Source: Bog-159 sp963785255
GTDB lineage: Bacteria > Acidobacteriota > Terriglobia > Bryobacterales > Bryobacteraceae
Assembly (NCBI GenBank): GCA_963785255.1
Contig: CAWAUR010000017.1
Location: forward strand, 434,001-498,000
DNA length: 64,000 bases
Direction: 5' to 3'
A program made the position numbers and the translations under genes. The notes under the pieces are model-generated. The model was not told the origin of the DNA. It did no database searches and was given only the letters and a program-made list of their open reading frames with translations. Shown here piece by piece: positions 8,473 through 16,881 of the stretch; the stretch's first letter is position 1, and every line of letters begins with the position of its first letter.

Positions 8473-9275
8473 CGGACCTGGCTTTCGATGTGCGCGAGGT
8501 GCAGTACCGTTATAACCAGGTGGCGGCGCTCAAGGGGCTCTCCATGCACGTGCAGAGCGGCGAGCGCGTGGCGCTGCTGGGCGCCAACGGCTCGGGCAAA
8601 TCCACGCTGCTGCGTCTGCTTGCCGGACTGTGTTTTGCGGACCAGGGCGAGATCCGGTTTCTGGGCGAGCGCCTTACCGAAGAGCGCCTGCGCGACGAAG
8701 AATTCTTCTTCAGCTTCCGCCGCCGCGTGGGCCTGGTCTTTCAAAATGCGGACGTGCAGTTGTTTAATCCCAGCGTGTTCGACGAGTTGGCGTTTGGACC
8801 CTTGCAGCTTGGCTGGCCCGCGGCCAGGATCCGCGAACGCGTGGCGGAAGTGCTGCGCGCCATGGAGATCGCGCACTTGCAGGATCGCGCGCCGCATCGT
8901 CTATCCGGCGGCGAGAAGAAGCGCGTGGCCCTGGCTTCGGTGATGGTGCTCGATCCGGAAGTGCTGCTGCTCGATGAGCCCTCGGGCGCGCTGGATCCCA
9001 GCAGCCAGGCGCGCATCGTGGATTTTCTGGTGGCATGCGGCAAAGGGGCCAAGACGGTGATTATCGCGACGCACGATCTGGATACGCTCGAAGACATCGC
9101 GGACCGCTGCTATGTATTCGCCAACGGCAGCGTGGCGGGCGAAGGGACGCCGCTCGAGATTCTGCATGACGTGGCGCTGCTGGAGCGCGCCAAGCTCATC
9201 CGGCCGCACGCGCACGTGCACGGCGAAGGTGTCCGGCAGCCGCATCCGCATGTGCATCGGCACGAGGGCGCCTAG
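8469..9275 (+). CDS. cbiO: CbiO, ATP-binding subunit of cobalt/nickel importer
   Basis: The 268-residue ABC ATPase has a Walker A GANGSGKST at about residues 38-46, the Q-loop in GLVFQNADVQLFNPSV (typical of CbiO), the signature RLSGGEKKRVA, Walker B VLLLDEPSGALD and the switch histidine in IIATHDLDTL. It powers the membrane chain encoded just upstream, with which it overlaps by four bases (ATGA). The C-terminus is rich in histidine (RPHAHVHGEGVRQPHPHVHR), a plausible metal-holding tail that supports transport of Ni or Co rather than a vitamin. The enlarged segment TEERLRDEEFFFSFR before the Q-loop is normal for some CbiO proteins. Confidence 0.93.
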   Translation: MTDLAFDVREVQYRYNQVAALKGLSMHVQSGERVALLGANGSGKSTLLRLLAGLCFADQGEIRFLGERLTEERLRDEEFFFSFRRRVGLVFQNADVQLFNPSVFDELAFGPLQLGWPAARIRERVAEVLRAMEIAHLQDRAPHRLSGGEKKRVALASVMVLDPEVLLLDEPSGALDPSSQARIVDFLVACGKGAKTVIIATHDLDTLEDIADRCYVFANGSVAGEGTPLEILHDVALLERAKLIRPHAHVHGEGVRQPHPHVHRHEGA

Positions 9276-9337
9276 CTGGCGGCATCGGCTCCGCGGCGAA
9301 ATCTTGGCGAGCGGCAAGGATTCGCCGCAGGGCGTAT

Positions 9338-9360
9338 CCGCTCTCTGACGGTCGCGGCTC
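9338..9360 (+). repeat. Dispersed 23-bp intergenic repeat, copy 1
   Basis: Reads ccgctctctgacggtcgcgg followed by ctc, one mismatch from the consensus seen at 12823, 22388 and (inverted) 37329. It lies between cbiO and the next small ORF and is followed by a partial echo (cgtcgcggctcggtaa) at 9371-9386. All copies lie outside genes. Confidence 0.65.
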
Positions 9361-9495
9361 TGTAATTATACGTCGCGGCTCGGTAAGTCAGTGTAAGCAC
9401 TGAGAAAGGCTTCTGAACCGCGCGCGTGAGCAAGCGGCCGGTGAGGTGTGGCCCAGAACGTGCTTTTCCTGGATTTGGGAAGGTGGAGATTATTC

Positions 9496-9693
9496 ATGGG
9501 TCACTGTAATGTGGAAACCCTCACGGATCGGGAACCGATAGGCTCGCCGGAGTCGGATATGGAGTTCGTTCCGGACTGGAAGGGAAACGCCACCGATGTC
9601 ATTCGGTTTAGGCCTGGCAGACGGCCTTTGCTTTCGGATTTGGATGAGGAAGTGGCAGCGCCGCTGCCCAGTCTGGCCGACGCGGCCGACTGA
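9496..9693 (+). CDS. Small unrecognised protein
   Basis: A 65-residue acidic protein starting MGHCNVETLTDREPIGSPES, with a GGAAGGTGG ribosome binding site upstream of the ATG. A GTG at 9448 would add 16 hydrophobic residues but is less well supported. The middle EFVPDWKGNATDVIRFRPG and the end SDLDEEVAAPLPSLADAAD show biased, non-random composition typical of a coding frame. No domain is recognised. It is followed at once by two tandem palindromes that may terminate transcription. Confidence 0.45.
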   Translation: MGHCNVETLTDREPIGSPESDMEFVPDWKGNATDVIRFRPGRRPLLSDLDEEVAAPLPSLADAAD

Positions 9694-9704
9694 GAATAAC
9701 GGAA

Positions 9705-9740
9705 GGCGGCCTACGAGGCCGCCGCAGGCTGAGAGCCTGC
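9705..9740. terminator. Two tandem hairpins
   Basis: GGCGGCC-tacga-GGCCGCC at 9705-9723 is followed without a gap by GCAGGCT-gag-AGCCTGC at 9724-9740. Both stems are perfect at 7 bp. They sit between convergent genes (9496-9693 on plus and 9748-10548 on minus), fitting a bidirectional terminator, although no T-run follows. Confidence 0.55.
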
Positions 9741-9747
9741 CCCACAA

Positions 9748-10548
9748 TCAATAAAGCGCTTGCACGGGCTTTTCACCGCTCCTGCCAAACGGCGCCAGGT
9801 ATTGTTTAGCTCCCGCCGCCAGCAAGCCCAGGTCGGTGGGTCCCTGGAATAGCAGAAATCCCTGCTGCATGTAACGGCTGGCAATTTCAGGCGAAGCGGC
9901 CGGCCGCCCCAGGAACTTGCCGTGGCGCTTACCGGCTTCCGCCACGCGCGCGATCGCGGCGTCCAGACGAGGGTCGTTCTGATTGCCGCGCAGCCCGAGG
10001 GAAAACGAAAGATCGTTGGTGCCGATGAAAAGAACGTCCACGCCGGGCGTGGCGGCGATTTCATCGATGCGTTCCACCGCGCGCGCTTCTTCGATAATGA
10101 TGATCACCATCACGTTGGCGTCCGCCGAATCGTGATATCCGGCTTCGCCCGCGGGCCACGTCGTGCGCGCCAGCACGGGGCCGGAGCCGCGGCGTCCGGC
10201 GGGCGGATAACGGCATGCGGCGGCGGCTTGCGCGGCCAGTTCGGGCGTGCTGGTGAAGGGGAACATCACCCCGCTGACGCCTGCATCGAGCACACGCTTG
10301 GCGGTCCAGATTTCGTTCACGGGCACGCGCGCGAAGGTCAACGCCGCGAGGCCGCGCGTGGCCAGCACGATATTGCGCAGGGTCTCGAGCGTGATGGGCG
10401 AGTGCTCCATCTCCACCCACAAAAAATCGAAGCCCAGCACCGCGGCCTGCGCGGCCACATCGGGATTCGCCACCGTGATGGTGGCCGCCGTCACAGGCAG
10501 CCCTTCGCGCAGGCGTTTTCTAACCGGATTTTCCCAAGTTGTATTCAT
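9748..10548 (-). CDS. HpcH/HpaI-type aldolase/citrate lyase family protein
   Basis: The 266-residue protein shows the class II pyruvate aldolase fold: TAATITVANPDVAAQAAVLG, then GFDFLWVEMEHSP (metal and base region), VPVNEIWTAKRVLDAGVSGV, IIIIEEARAVERIDEIAATP with a metal-binding glutamate, and GVDVLFIGTNDLSFSLG. Such enzymes cleave or form 2-keto-3-deoxy acids, for instance from sugar-acid breakdown. The start at 10548 forms an ATGA overlap with the stop of the upstream glycosidase, so the two genes are co-transcribed and translationally coupled. Together they may process glucuronic-acid-containing glycans, which is an inference from the pair. Confidence 0.88.
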   Translation of the reverse strand: MNTTWENPVRKRLREGLPVTAATITVANPDVAAQAAVLGFDFLWVEMEHSPITLETLRNIVLATRGLAALTFARVPVNEIWTAKRVLDAGVSGVMFPFTSTPELAAQAAAACRYPPAGRRGSGPVLARTTWPAGEAGYHDSADANVMVIIIIEEARAVERIDEIAATPGVDVLFIGTNDLSFSLGLRGNQNDPRLDAAIARVAEAGKRHGKFLGRPAASPEIASRYMQQGFLLFQGPTDLGLLAAGAKQYLAPFGRSGEKPVQALY

Positions 10549-12770
10549 TGTTTCATCAACCAGACTTCGGCTACCTGACAACCGCGGCCGTTGCCGCCCA
10601 ATCCCGCTTCGCGATACCAGCGAAGATCCAATTCGCCGCCGGAAGTTGCCGCGCGGGGAATCTCGAATTCCACGGGCCGCACCGGCTGCGGTTTCAGCAT
10701 CAGCGGATGGACTTCGAAGGCCCCCGCCATCAGACGAATTTTCCGCCCCGGACTGTCGCCCGCGTACACCACCCGAATGCGATATTGCGCCGCCGGATCG
10801 AGACCGCCGTAATGCATCTCCAGAGGCTCATCGTACAGCGATTCGGCATACGTCCACCAGGACCTCGGCCAATGCGGATGATATTCCAGGCCAATCGTGC
10901 CGCGCACTAAGTGCGGCTGATGTCCGGGTTCGCCAAGATCGTCGTAAAACCCGCCGGGGCCGGGATCGGTCCAATTCAGGATGCGTTCGATGGCGGCGGC
11001 GTCGCCGTGGGCGTCCGTGAAACTCCGTTGCAGCCACAGGCGATTGTTGAGCGGCACGTCGAGTGTATCCAGACTGGCGCCGCGATCCACGCCGATGGCC
11101 TTGTAGCGCGCGACGCTCAATTGCATGCCGATGGATTGAAACAGCGCCTCGGCGAGTTCGAAGATGCGCGCATGCCATTGGGGTGCTACCGGCAGATCCA
11201 CGGCGCGATCCAGAATAGCCGTCGCGACGGCCGTATCGTGCGTATCGCGCAGCTTCCGCATGGCCTGGCTTTCGAGTTGGGTTTCATAGAGCAGGCGCTG
11301 GCGGGTATACGCATCGTAATAGGCGCGGAAGAGCGCCTGCTGGAAACGCCAGTTACGCAGCACGGGCGGCGGCGCGGCGTGTTCCATGGTTCGAAACTGT
11401 TCGAGCGTGGCGGCCACGCCGGTGTTGGCGTCCAGCGGACCGCGCCAATCGCGTTCCAGCGCCAGCAAGCCTTGAGCGAAACTGTGGCTGAACGCGTCGC
11501 CGATGAAATATCGGCTGTACTGGCGCAAAATCTCCGCCACGTCCCGATCGGGATTCCAGCCCAGCGCGCTCCATACGAATTTATTCACATCGTCGTTGGA
11601 GCCTTCCGAATAACCGATGAAGCCGATGGTGGGTGGTGCCAAGGCGCGGAAAATGCCCGCCTCTTCTTGAGGCCGCGGGTTGATGCTTTCACGGCCTTCG
11701 GTGAGCGCCCAGGCGGGATCCCAATCCGGCACGGGAAACTGGCATTGGATGTTGTGGGTGATATCGGGATAGAGGCGAATCGGGTAGCGCGCGGGCAAGG
11801 CAGCGCGCAAGGCGGGCAGCGAGATGCGCGTCTGCGGTCCGTAGACCACCCCGCTCAGCCAGGCGGGTTGCTGAGTGCGGAGAATGCCGAGGAACTCGTC
11901 GAGCCACGCCTGGCCGAAGCTTTGCGGCGACACCCACATCTGCGCGCGCGGATGATAGCGATGCAGAACTTCGGTTTCCCTGGCGAGCAGCGCCAGCAGC
12001 GGCGCGGGGGCGGTGTGGCCGGGGTCGCCGCCGGGCACGAACACGGCATCGATGCGCGGCAGTTGGCGGAACACCTCGCCCCATTCATGTAGGGCGGAGG
12101 CCACGGTCTCCGCATCGTTGTAGTCGCGATCCATGGCCGGATACCAGATCCAGACGTCCAGGCCATAAGCGTCCAGCAGGCGCGATAACTCGATCATCAT
12201 GCGCATGGGCGGCAGCGGGAAGTGCGGGCTATCGGCGGCGTCGTCCGAGCGCGGCGGAATCAGTTCAATGGCGTTGCTGCCGAAGACCGCCAGATCGCGA
12301 ATGTATTGCTCGAAAACCGGTACGGACCAGGCGTCATAGGTATTGGATTTCGGACGGTAGCCAAGCTGGTGACCGCGCAGTGCGTAGCGGGGCGCGCTCG
12401 ATTCCGCGAATCCATCGGGTAACTCGATCGAATCGCGCGCTATACGCAATTCGCGTAGCAGGCGGCCGATGCCGAAGAGGATACCGCGCTCGTCATTGCC
12501 GGCGACGGTGACTTGATGCGCGGTGGTCTGGATGCGGTAGCCTTCGGCGGAGCCGGTGGCGCGGGAAATTTCAATCGAGACGGGCGCGCCCGATGTGGTT
12601 TGCCAACGAATTCCGGAGCGCTTTTCGACTTCCTCGAGAAGCAGCGAGACGGCTTTGGCTTCGCGCGGCGAGAGAGCGGGCGGAAGCTGAATGGCGGCGT
12701 TGGTCAGATCCAGCGCCGCAGCGGGGTTTAGGGCTGCGGTGAGGACGGTGGCAAGTGCGAATCGGAGCAC
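10545..12770 (-). CDS. Secreted glycoside hydrolase-like protein (GH67/GH20-type fold)
   Basis: The 741-residue protein starts at GTG 12770 with a signal peptide (MLRFALATVLTAALNPAAAL). The first 115 residues resemble the alpha-beta domain of GH67 and GH20 enzymes (KAVSLLLEEVEKRSGI, YRIQTTAHQVTVAGNDERG, LFGIGRLLRELRI). A TIM-barrel-like core follows (YALRGHQLGYRPKSNTYDAW, FGSNAIELIPPRSDDAADSP, LDVWIWYPAMDRDY, VFVPGGDPGHT, AQMWVSPQSFG). The C-terminus carries a beta-rich domain. Substrate is not known; plant or microbial glycan is likely. The HpcH/HpaI gene follows with an ATGA overlap. Alternative: an alpha-glucuronidase-related family without assigned activity. Confidence 0.75.
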   Translation of the reverse strand: MLRFALATVLTAALNPAAALDLTNAAIQLPPALSPREAKAVSLLLEEVEKRSGIRWQTTSGAPVSIEISRATGSAEGYRIQTTAHQVTVAGNDERGILFGIGRLLRELRIARDSIELPDGFAESSAPRYALRGHQLGYRPKSNTYDAWSVPVFEQYIRDLAVFGSNAIELIPPRSDDAADSPHFPLPPMRMMIELSRLLDAYGLDVWIWYPAMDRDYNDAETVASALHEWGEVFRQLPRIDAVFVPGGDPGHTAPAPLLALLARETEVLHRYHPRAQMWVSPQSFGQAWLDEFLGILRTQQPAWLSGVVYGPQTRISLPALRAALPARYPIRLYPDITHNIQCQFPVPDWDPAWALTEGRESINPRPQEEAGIFRALAPPTIGFIGYSEGSNDDVNKFVWSALGWNPDRDVAEILRQYSRYFIGDAFSHSFAQGLLALERDWRGPLDANTGVAATLEQFRTMEHAAPPPVLRNWRFQQALFRAYYDAYTRQRLLYETQLESQAMRKLRDTHDTAVATAILDRAVDLPVAPQWHARIFELAEALFQSIGMQLSVARYKAIGVDRGASLDTLDVPLNNRLWLQRSFTDAHGDAAAIERILNWTDPGPGGFYDDLGEPGHQPHLVRGTIGLEYHPHWPRSWWTYAESLYDEPLEMHYGGLDPAAQYRIRVVYAGDSPGRKIRLMAGAFEVHPLMLKPQPVRPVEFEIPRAATSGGELDLRWYREAGLGGNGRGCQVAEVWLMKQ

Positions 12771-12822
12771 GAATCCAGATTGATAGCACGCGGCGCGGGC
12801 TTCGCTCGCGGGTGGTGGATGA

Positions 12823-12850
12823 CCGCTCCCTGACGGTCGCGGCTCTGTAA
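12823..12850 (+). repeat. Dispersed 23-bp intergenic repeat, copy 2
   Basis: Reads ccgctccctgacggtcgcgg then ctctgtaa. The first 23 bases match the inverted copy at 37329-37351 exactly, and the last bases ctctgtaa are shared with copy 1 at 9338. It lies between the glycosidase start and skp. Confidence 0.65.
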
Positions 12851-12883
12851 CAGCCGCTTCGATTTCGCGCGATCTACAGTTTC

Positions 12884-13522
12884 TTAAGGTTTGGGTGTGG
12901 CCCCGCTGGGCCGCATGGAGGCGGCCGGCGGCGCCGGACCAGATTTGGTAGATGGAGCCGTGGTGGGCGCGTTCTTGTCGTACAGGGCGATAATGTCCTG
13001 CGTGATATCGGTGCCGGCGGCGGCGAACAGCACGGGCGTCTGCTGCGAACTGACGTCCAGGATCACCGTATAACCGTTGTCCTTGGCGTATTTGTCCATC
13101 ACGGCCATCATGCGCTGCCCCAACTCCTGCCAGATCTTGTTCTGTTCCTGATCGAGGTCCGCCTGGGCATCTTCGGTTTCGCGATTCAGGGACTTGGTGT
13201 CCTGATCGATTTCGCGCATCAGCTTTTGCTTGGCTTCATCGCTCATGGTGTTGCTGCCCTTGCGCAGTTGATCCTGCAGTTGCGCGATGTTGCTCTGTTT
13301 TTTCTCGAGTTCGGCCTTGCGCGGCCCAAACTTGGACGTCAGGTCGGCGGAGGCCTTTTGGCCGTCCTTGGTGCTGACGATGGCGTTTTGAAAATAGATG
13401 ATCCCGACCTTGGTCGGAGGCGGGGTGGCGGGCGCACTGGCCGGCGGCGCTGCGGTCTGTGCCTGGGCCAGCAGAGCTGCTCCCAGAGCCACGGCGGGAA
13501 GAAACATGCACGTCTTTGTCAA
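12884..13522 (-). CDS. skp: OmpH/Skp-like periplasmic chaperone
   Basis: The 212-residue protein has a signal peptide (LPAVALGAALLAQAQTAAPP), a proline-rich linker, then the Skp core: VGIIYFQNAIVSTKDGQKAS, a long helical hairpin (KAELEKKQSNIAQLQDQLRK to DLDQEQNKIWQELGQRMMAV) and the closing strand NGYTVILDVSSQQTPVLFAA. Skp holds unfolded outer-membrane proteins for the BAM machine. It lies directly downstream of bamA in the same direction, the usual arrangement. The start is a TTG at 13522, placed eight bases after an AAGGAG site; an ATG at 13558 would lie upstream of that site. Confidence 0.88.
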   Translation of the reverse strand: MTKTCMFLPAVALGAALLAQAQTAAPPASAPATPPPTKVGIIYFQNAIVSTKDGQKASADLTSKFGPRKAELEKKQSNIAQLQDQLRKGSNTMSDEAKQKLMREIDQDTKSLNRETEDAQADLDQEQNKIWQELGQRMMAVMDKYAKDNGYTVILDVSSQQTPVLFAAAGTDITQDIIALYDKNAPTTAPSTKSGPAPPAASMRPSGATPKP

Positions 13523-13631
13523 GCGGAAAACTCCTTGAATTTGTTTCGATACTAGCATATCGCACGCAGCGGCCGGGTCCCCGGTTCAGAAGCGCAAAGC
13601 GGCGCGGGGCGTCCCATTTTGCGCGAGTTAC

Positions 13632-16619
13632 TCAAAACGTCCTGCCGATCGTGAAGCGGAACATATCGTGCTGTTCCAGGAAGGGATACGCCTGGCCGAA
13701 GGAGGCGATGGCATTGATGAAGGTTGCCTCGTTCGGGAAAATGGATCGATCCGCGACGATGGGCGGCTGTAAGTACTCACGGACCAACAGGGGATTATAG
13801 GCCCAGTAGACGCGGAAGGGCGCTTGCACGACCGGTAACAGCACTTGTAACTCGAGGCCCGCGGACATGCGCGGCTTCTGCGTGCCGGGATACACCAACG
13901 CCTTGCCTTCGAATCCGGCGGTGGGATATTGGTCGTTCAAATAACTGATGCGCGAAGGGTCCATGGTCAACTGGCCGGGCCGCAGAATGCGGTCGATGCC
14001 GGCATCGTCGAAGATCGCCAGCGTGACAGGACCGAAGATCCTGATGCGGTACTCGAAATTGGCGACCACATGCGTATCGCCACCGGGAAATGCCAGCTGA
14101 TAGACGGGGATGTTCATGGTCACCGGCGTGGACACCAGTTGCCCGTCGGGATTCCTGATCAGTTCCTCGCGGGTAGACCCATCGTTGTTCAGCACATTGA
14201 TGTTGGCTTCGCTGGGGATGAAGGCAATGGGGCTGATGCCCCAAATCTGGAAGCCGCGGATATCCTGCTCGCCGCCGATGTAGGTGCGCGAGAAGGGCGG
14301 AATGGCCTTGCCGCCGTAGCCGGTGATCATGGAGCCTAGCAGGTGGAACGCCAGGATATGTTCTTTATGCCAGGGCGCCGGTTTGAAGTACTTGCCCTCG
14401 ATCACCGGCTGGATCGTATTCACGTTGCCGCCCAGGAAGCTGCCGGAGAATGTGCTGGAGATAAACAGGCTCTTGCCGCCGGTCGGGTTGATGGGATGAT
14501 TTACGGTGTTATACGAGAAAGACGGCACAATACGGCTGGTGCGGATTCCGCTCAGAGCGTTGGGTCCGGTGATGCCGTTGAAGTTGATGTAATCGAAATA
14601 AGATGTGGCGGCGGCGGTTTCCGTCTTCACGTCCGAGATGTCGTAGCCGTAAGTGATGCCCAGGCGCGAGAAACTGCGCCTTAGAGGATAACTCGCCGAG
14701 ACCGAAAACCCGTGTCCGGTTTGAATGTAGTTCAGCAGGTTTTGGGAACCCAGTGCGTTGAACAAAGGGATGAGGTTTTCGCCCGCCAGAATGGACGCCT
14801 CGCGTCCCTGATTAAAATCGAAGCGGGTCAGGTGGGCTTCCACGCCGATCTGCAGCGGGCGATCCAGGAAGTAAGGCTCCGTGAAACCGGTGGATACGCT
14901 GCGCATGCGCGTGCCTAACTGCGAATTGATGGACAGCGTCTCGCCTAATCCCAGAAAATTATTGGTGGCATAATTCAACCCCACGAAGCTGCCCGCGATA
15001 CCGGAGACGCCGCCGTTGAGGCCGATGGTGTTCTTGCCGCGCTCCTTCACCTTCAGGGTGATATCCACCGTATTGGTTTGGGTGTTGCGTTTGATATCGG
15101 CGGCCTCTTCGGCTTTGAGCGCCTCGAAATAGCCCAACTGGTTCAGGCGCAGAATACTCAATTCCCAGAGGCGATTGTTGAAGATGTCGCCTTCGTCGAG
15201 CATGATTTCGCGGCGGATCACCTTATCGCGGGTGGTGACGTTGCCGGAAAAATCGATGCGGCGCACGAAGAACTGCTTGCCTTCATCGGCGGTTAGCGTA
15301 AGATCGATTTTGTCGGTATTGGGAATGATGTCGAAGCTCGGTTCGGGCACGAAATCGATGTAGCCGAATTCACCGTAAAGTTTGCGCAGGTTTTCCAGGC
15401 CCTTGCGCAGCTTGGCCGTGGAAAAGGCATCGCCCTCCGCCATGCCGAACAGCGGACGCATGAGCGTTTCGGGCGTGCGGAATAACTTAACGCCCACGAA
15501 GGTGATCTTGTTCAAGCGGTAAAGACGGCCTTCTTCCACCGGCAAGGTGATGTTCACGCTCTTGCCCGGGCTGTTCTCACGCAACAGCGGAATGCGGAAG
15601 CCGTGCCCGCCCGACGTCCACGATCTGGGTGGTCTGATCGAGCACCCGCGCGGTGAAATAGCCCTTTGACTGGTAGGCGTCGCGGATGCGCTCTTTGTCT
15701 TCGTCGAGCTTGGTCGAATCGTAAGTGCGCGCGAAGATATTCTCGAACAGGATGGAGTGCGGGATGCCGTAGTCGTGGGTGTTCTTCATGGCGCGAATCA
15801 CATCGCGCTGGCTGAAGGCCTGATTGCCGACGATGGTGATCTTGCCGACTTTGACTTTAGGACCTTCGTCGACGTTGAAGACGATCTCGAGCGACGAGGG
15901 CGGGATCTGATGCACTTCCGGCTCCACGGTGGCGAATTGACGGCCGCGTTCCGCCAGGTATTCCTTGATCACCACGGCGGCGCGCTGCACCTTGTTCGGA
16001 TCGTATTGCGATTCGACCGAGAGACCTACTTTGCGCTCTTTGAACCGGTCCAGCAGCTCCGAAGTGGTGATCGATTTCATGTTCTCGTAGCGGATGGAGC
16101 GCACCACGCGGCGTTCGGTGACCACGAAACGCACGATTACGCCTGCCATTCGTGCCCGGCTCCGTCTCCATGCGCAGATCGTCGAAGCGCCCGCTGTTCC
16201 ACAGCGACATGAAGTCGCGGTGCAGTTCGTCTTCGTTGTAGATATCGCCCTTCTTGGTGGCTGATGAGTGAGCGCAGCGTATCCTGGGGCACGCGGCGGG
16301 CGCCCGTGAATATAATGGCTTCGATCACCTTACCGCCTGGTTGTGTCTTGGGCTGCTCGGCGGGCTTGGGAGTTTCGAGCGGCGGCTGCTGGGGAGCCTC
16401 TCCCGGTTTATTTTGAGGCGGCGCTTCCGGCACCGATTCAAAAGGATTTTCCGGTTTCTTTTGCTGCGCGGGAGCGGGCTGTGGCTGCGCGGGAGCGGGC
16501 GTTTGCGGCGTGGCGGGCGTTTGTGGCGCCGCGGGCGGAGTTTGAGCCCGTGACATGGAAACCAGGGCGCAGAGACAAACACAAGCAACCGACAGGCAGG
16601 CGCGCCTGTAACTGATCAT
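13632..16619 (-). pseudogene. bamA: BamA/Omp85 outer-membrane assembly protein with three apparent frameshifts
   Basis: The gene starts at 16619 (signal peptide ISYRRACLSVACVCLCALVS; GGAAAGG site upstream), followed by a P/Q-rich linker and POTRA domains, and ends at 13632 with the Omp85 barrel (GGEQDIRGFQIWG and the terminal phenylalanine in FRFTIGRTF). The frame is broken three times: near 16257-16261 (LRSLIS to TKKGDIYNEDELHRDF), near 16141-16155 (ETEPGT to AGVIVRFVVTERR) and near 15607-15611 (TQIVDVG to GHGFRIPLLRENS). Each is repaired by removing one base, so the net change is +3 and start and end share a frame. BamA is normally essential, so sequencing error is possible. Conserved order: bamA then skp. 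Confidence 0.85.
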
Positions 16620-16881
16620 GAAGACATACCTTTCCACTCTGCGCTGTTACGGAGACGTAGATTTCCGGGAAACAGTTTCACCAGGTAAAGCCAGTCGCAG
16701 ATTTGGCAAAAGTCCATTCTAGCCAATGCGCAACGCGCGTACAACGAGGCTGCGATGGCACAGGTGTGACACGCTGGCACGGGGAGAGGCATTCATGAAG
16801 TACTAGTAGGTACTCTGCGTCTGGTTTCATCGCGCCGCGATGCGCGATTGTAAAATACCACAAGAGGGTTAAATCCTGAAA

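Noticed and set aside
10911..12092. Long plus-strand ORF of 393 codons opposite the glycosidase
   Set aside because: The opposite frame has full homology-type features (signal peptide, barrel motifs); this one has none and overlaps it completely.
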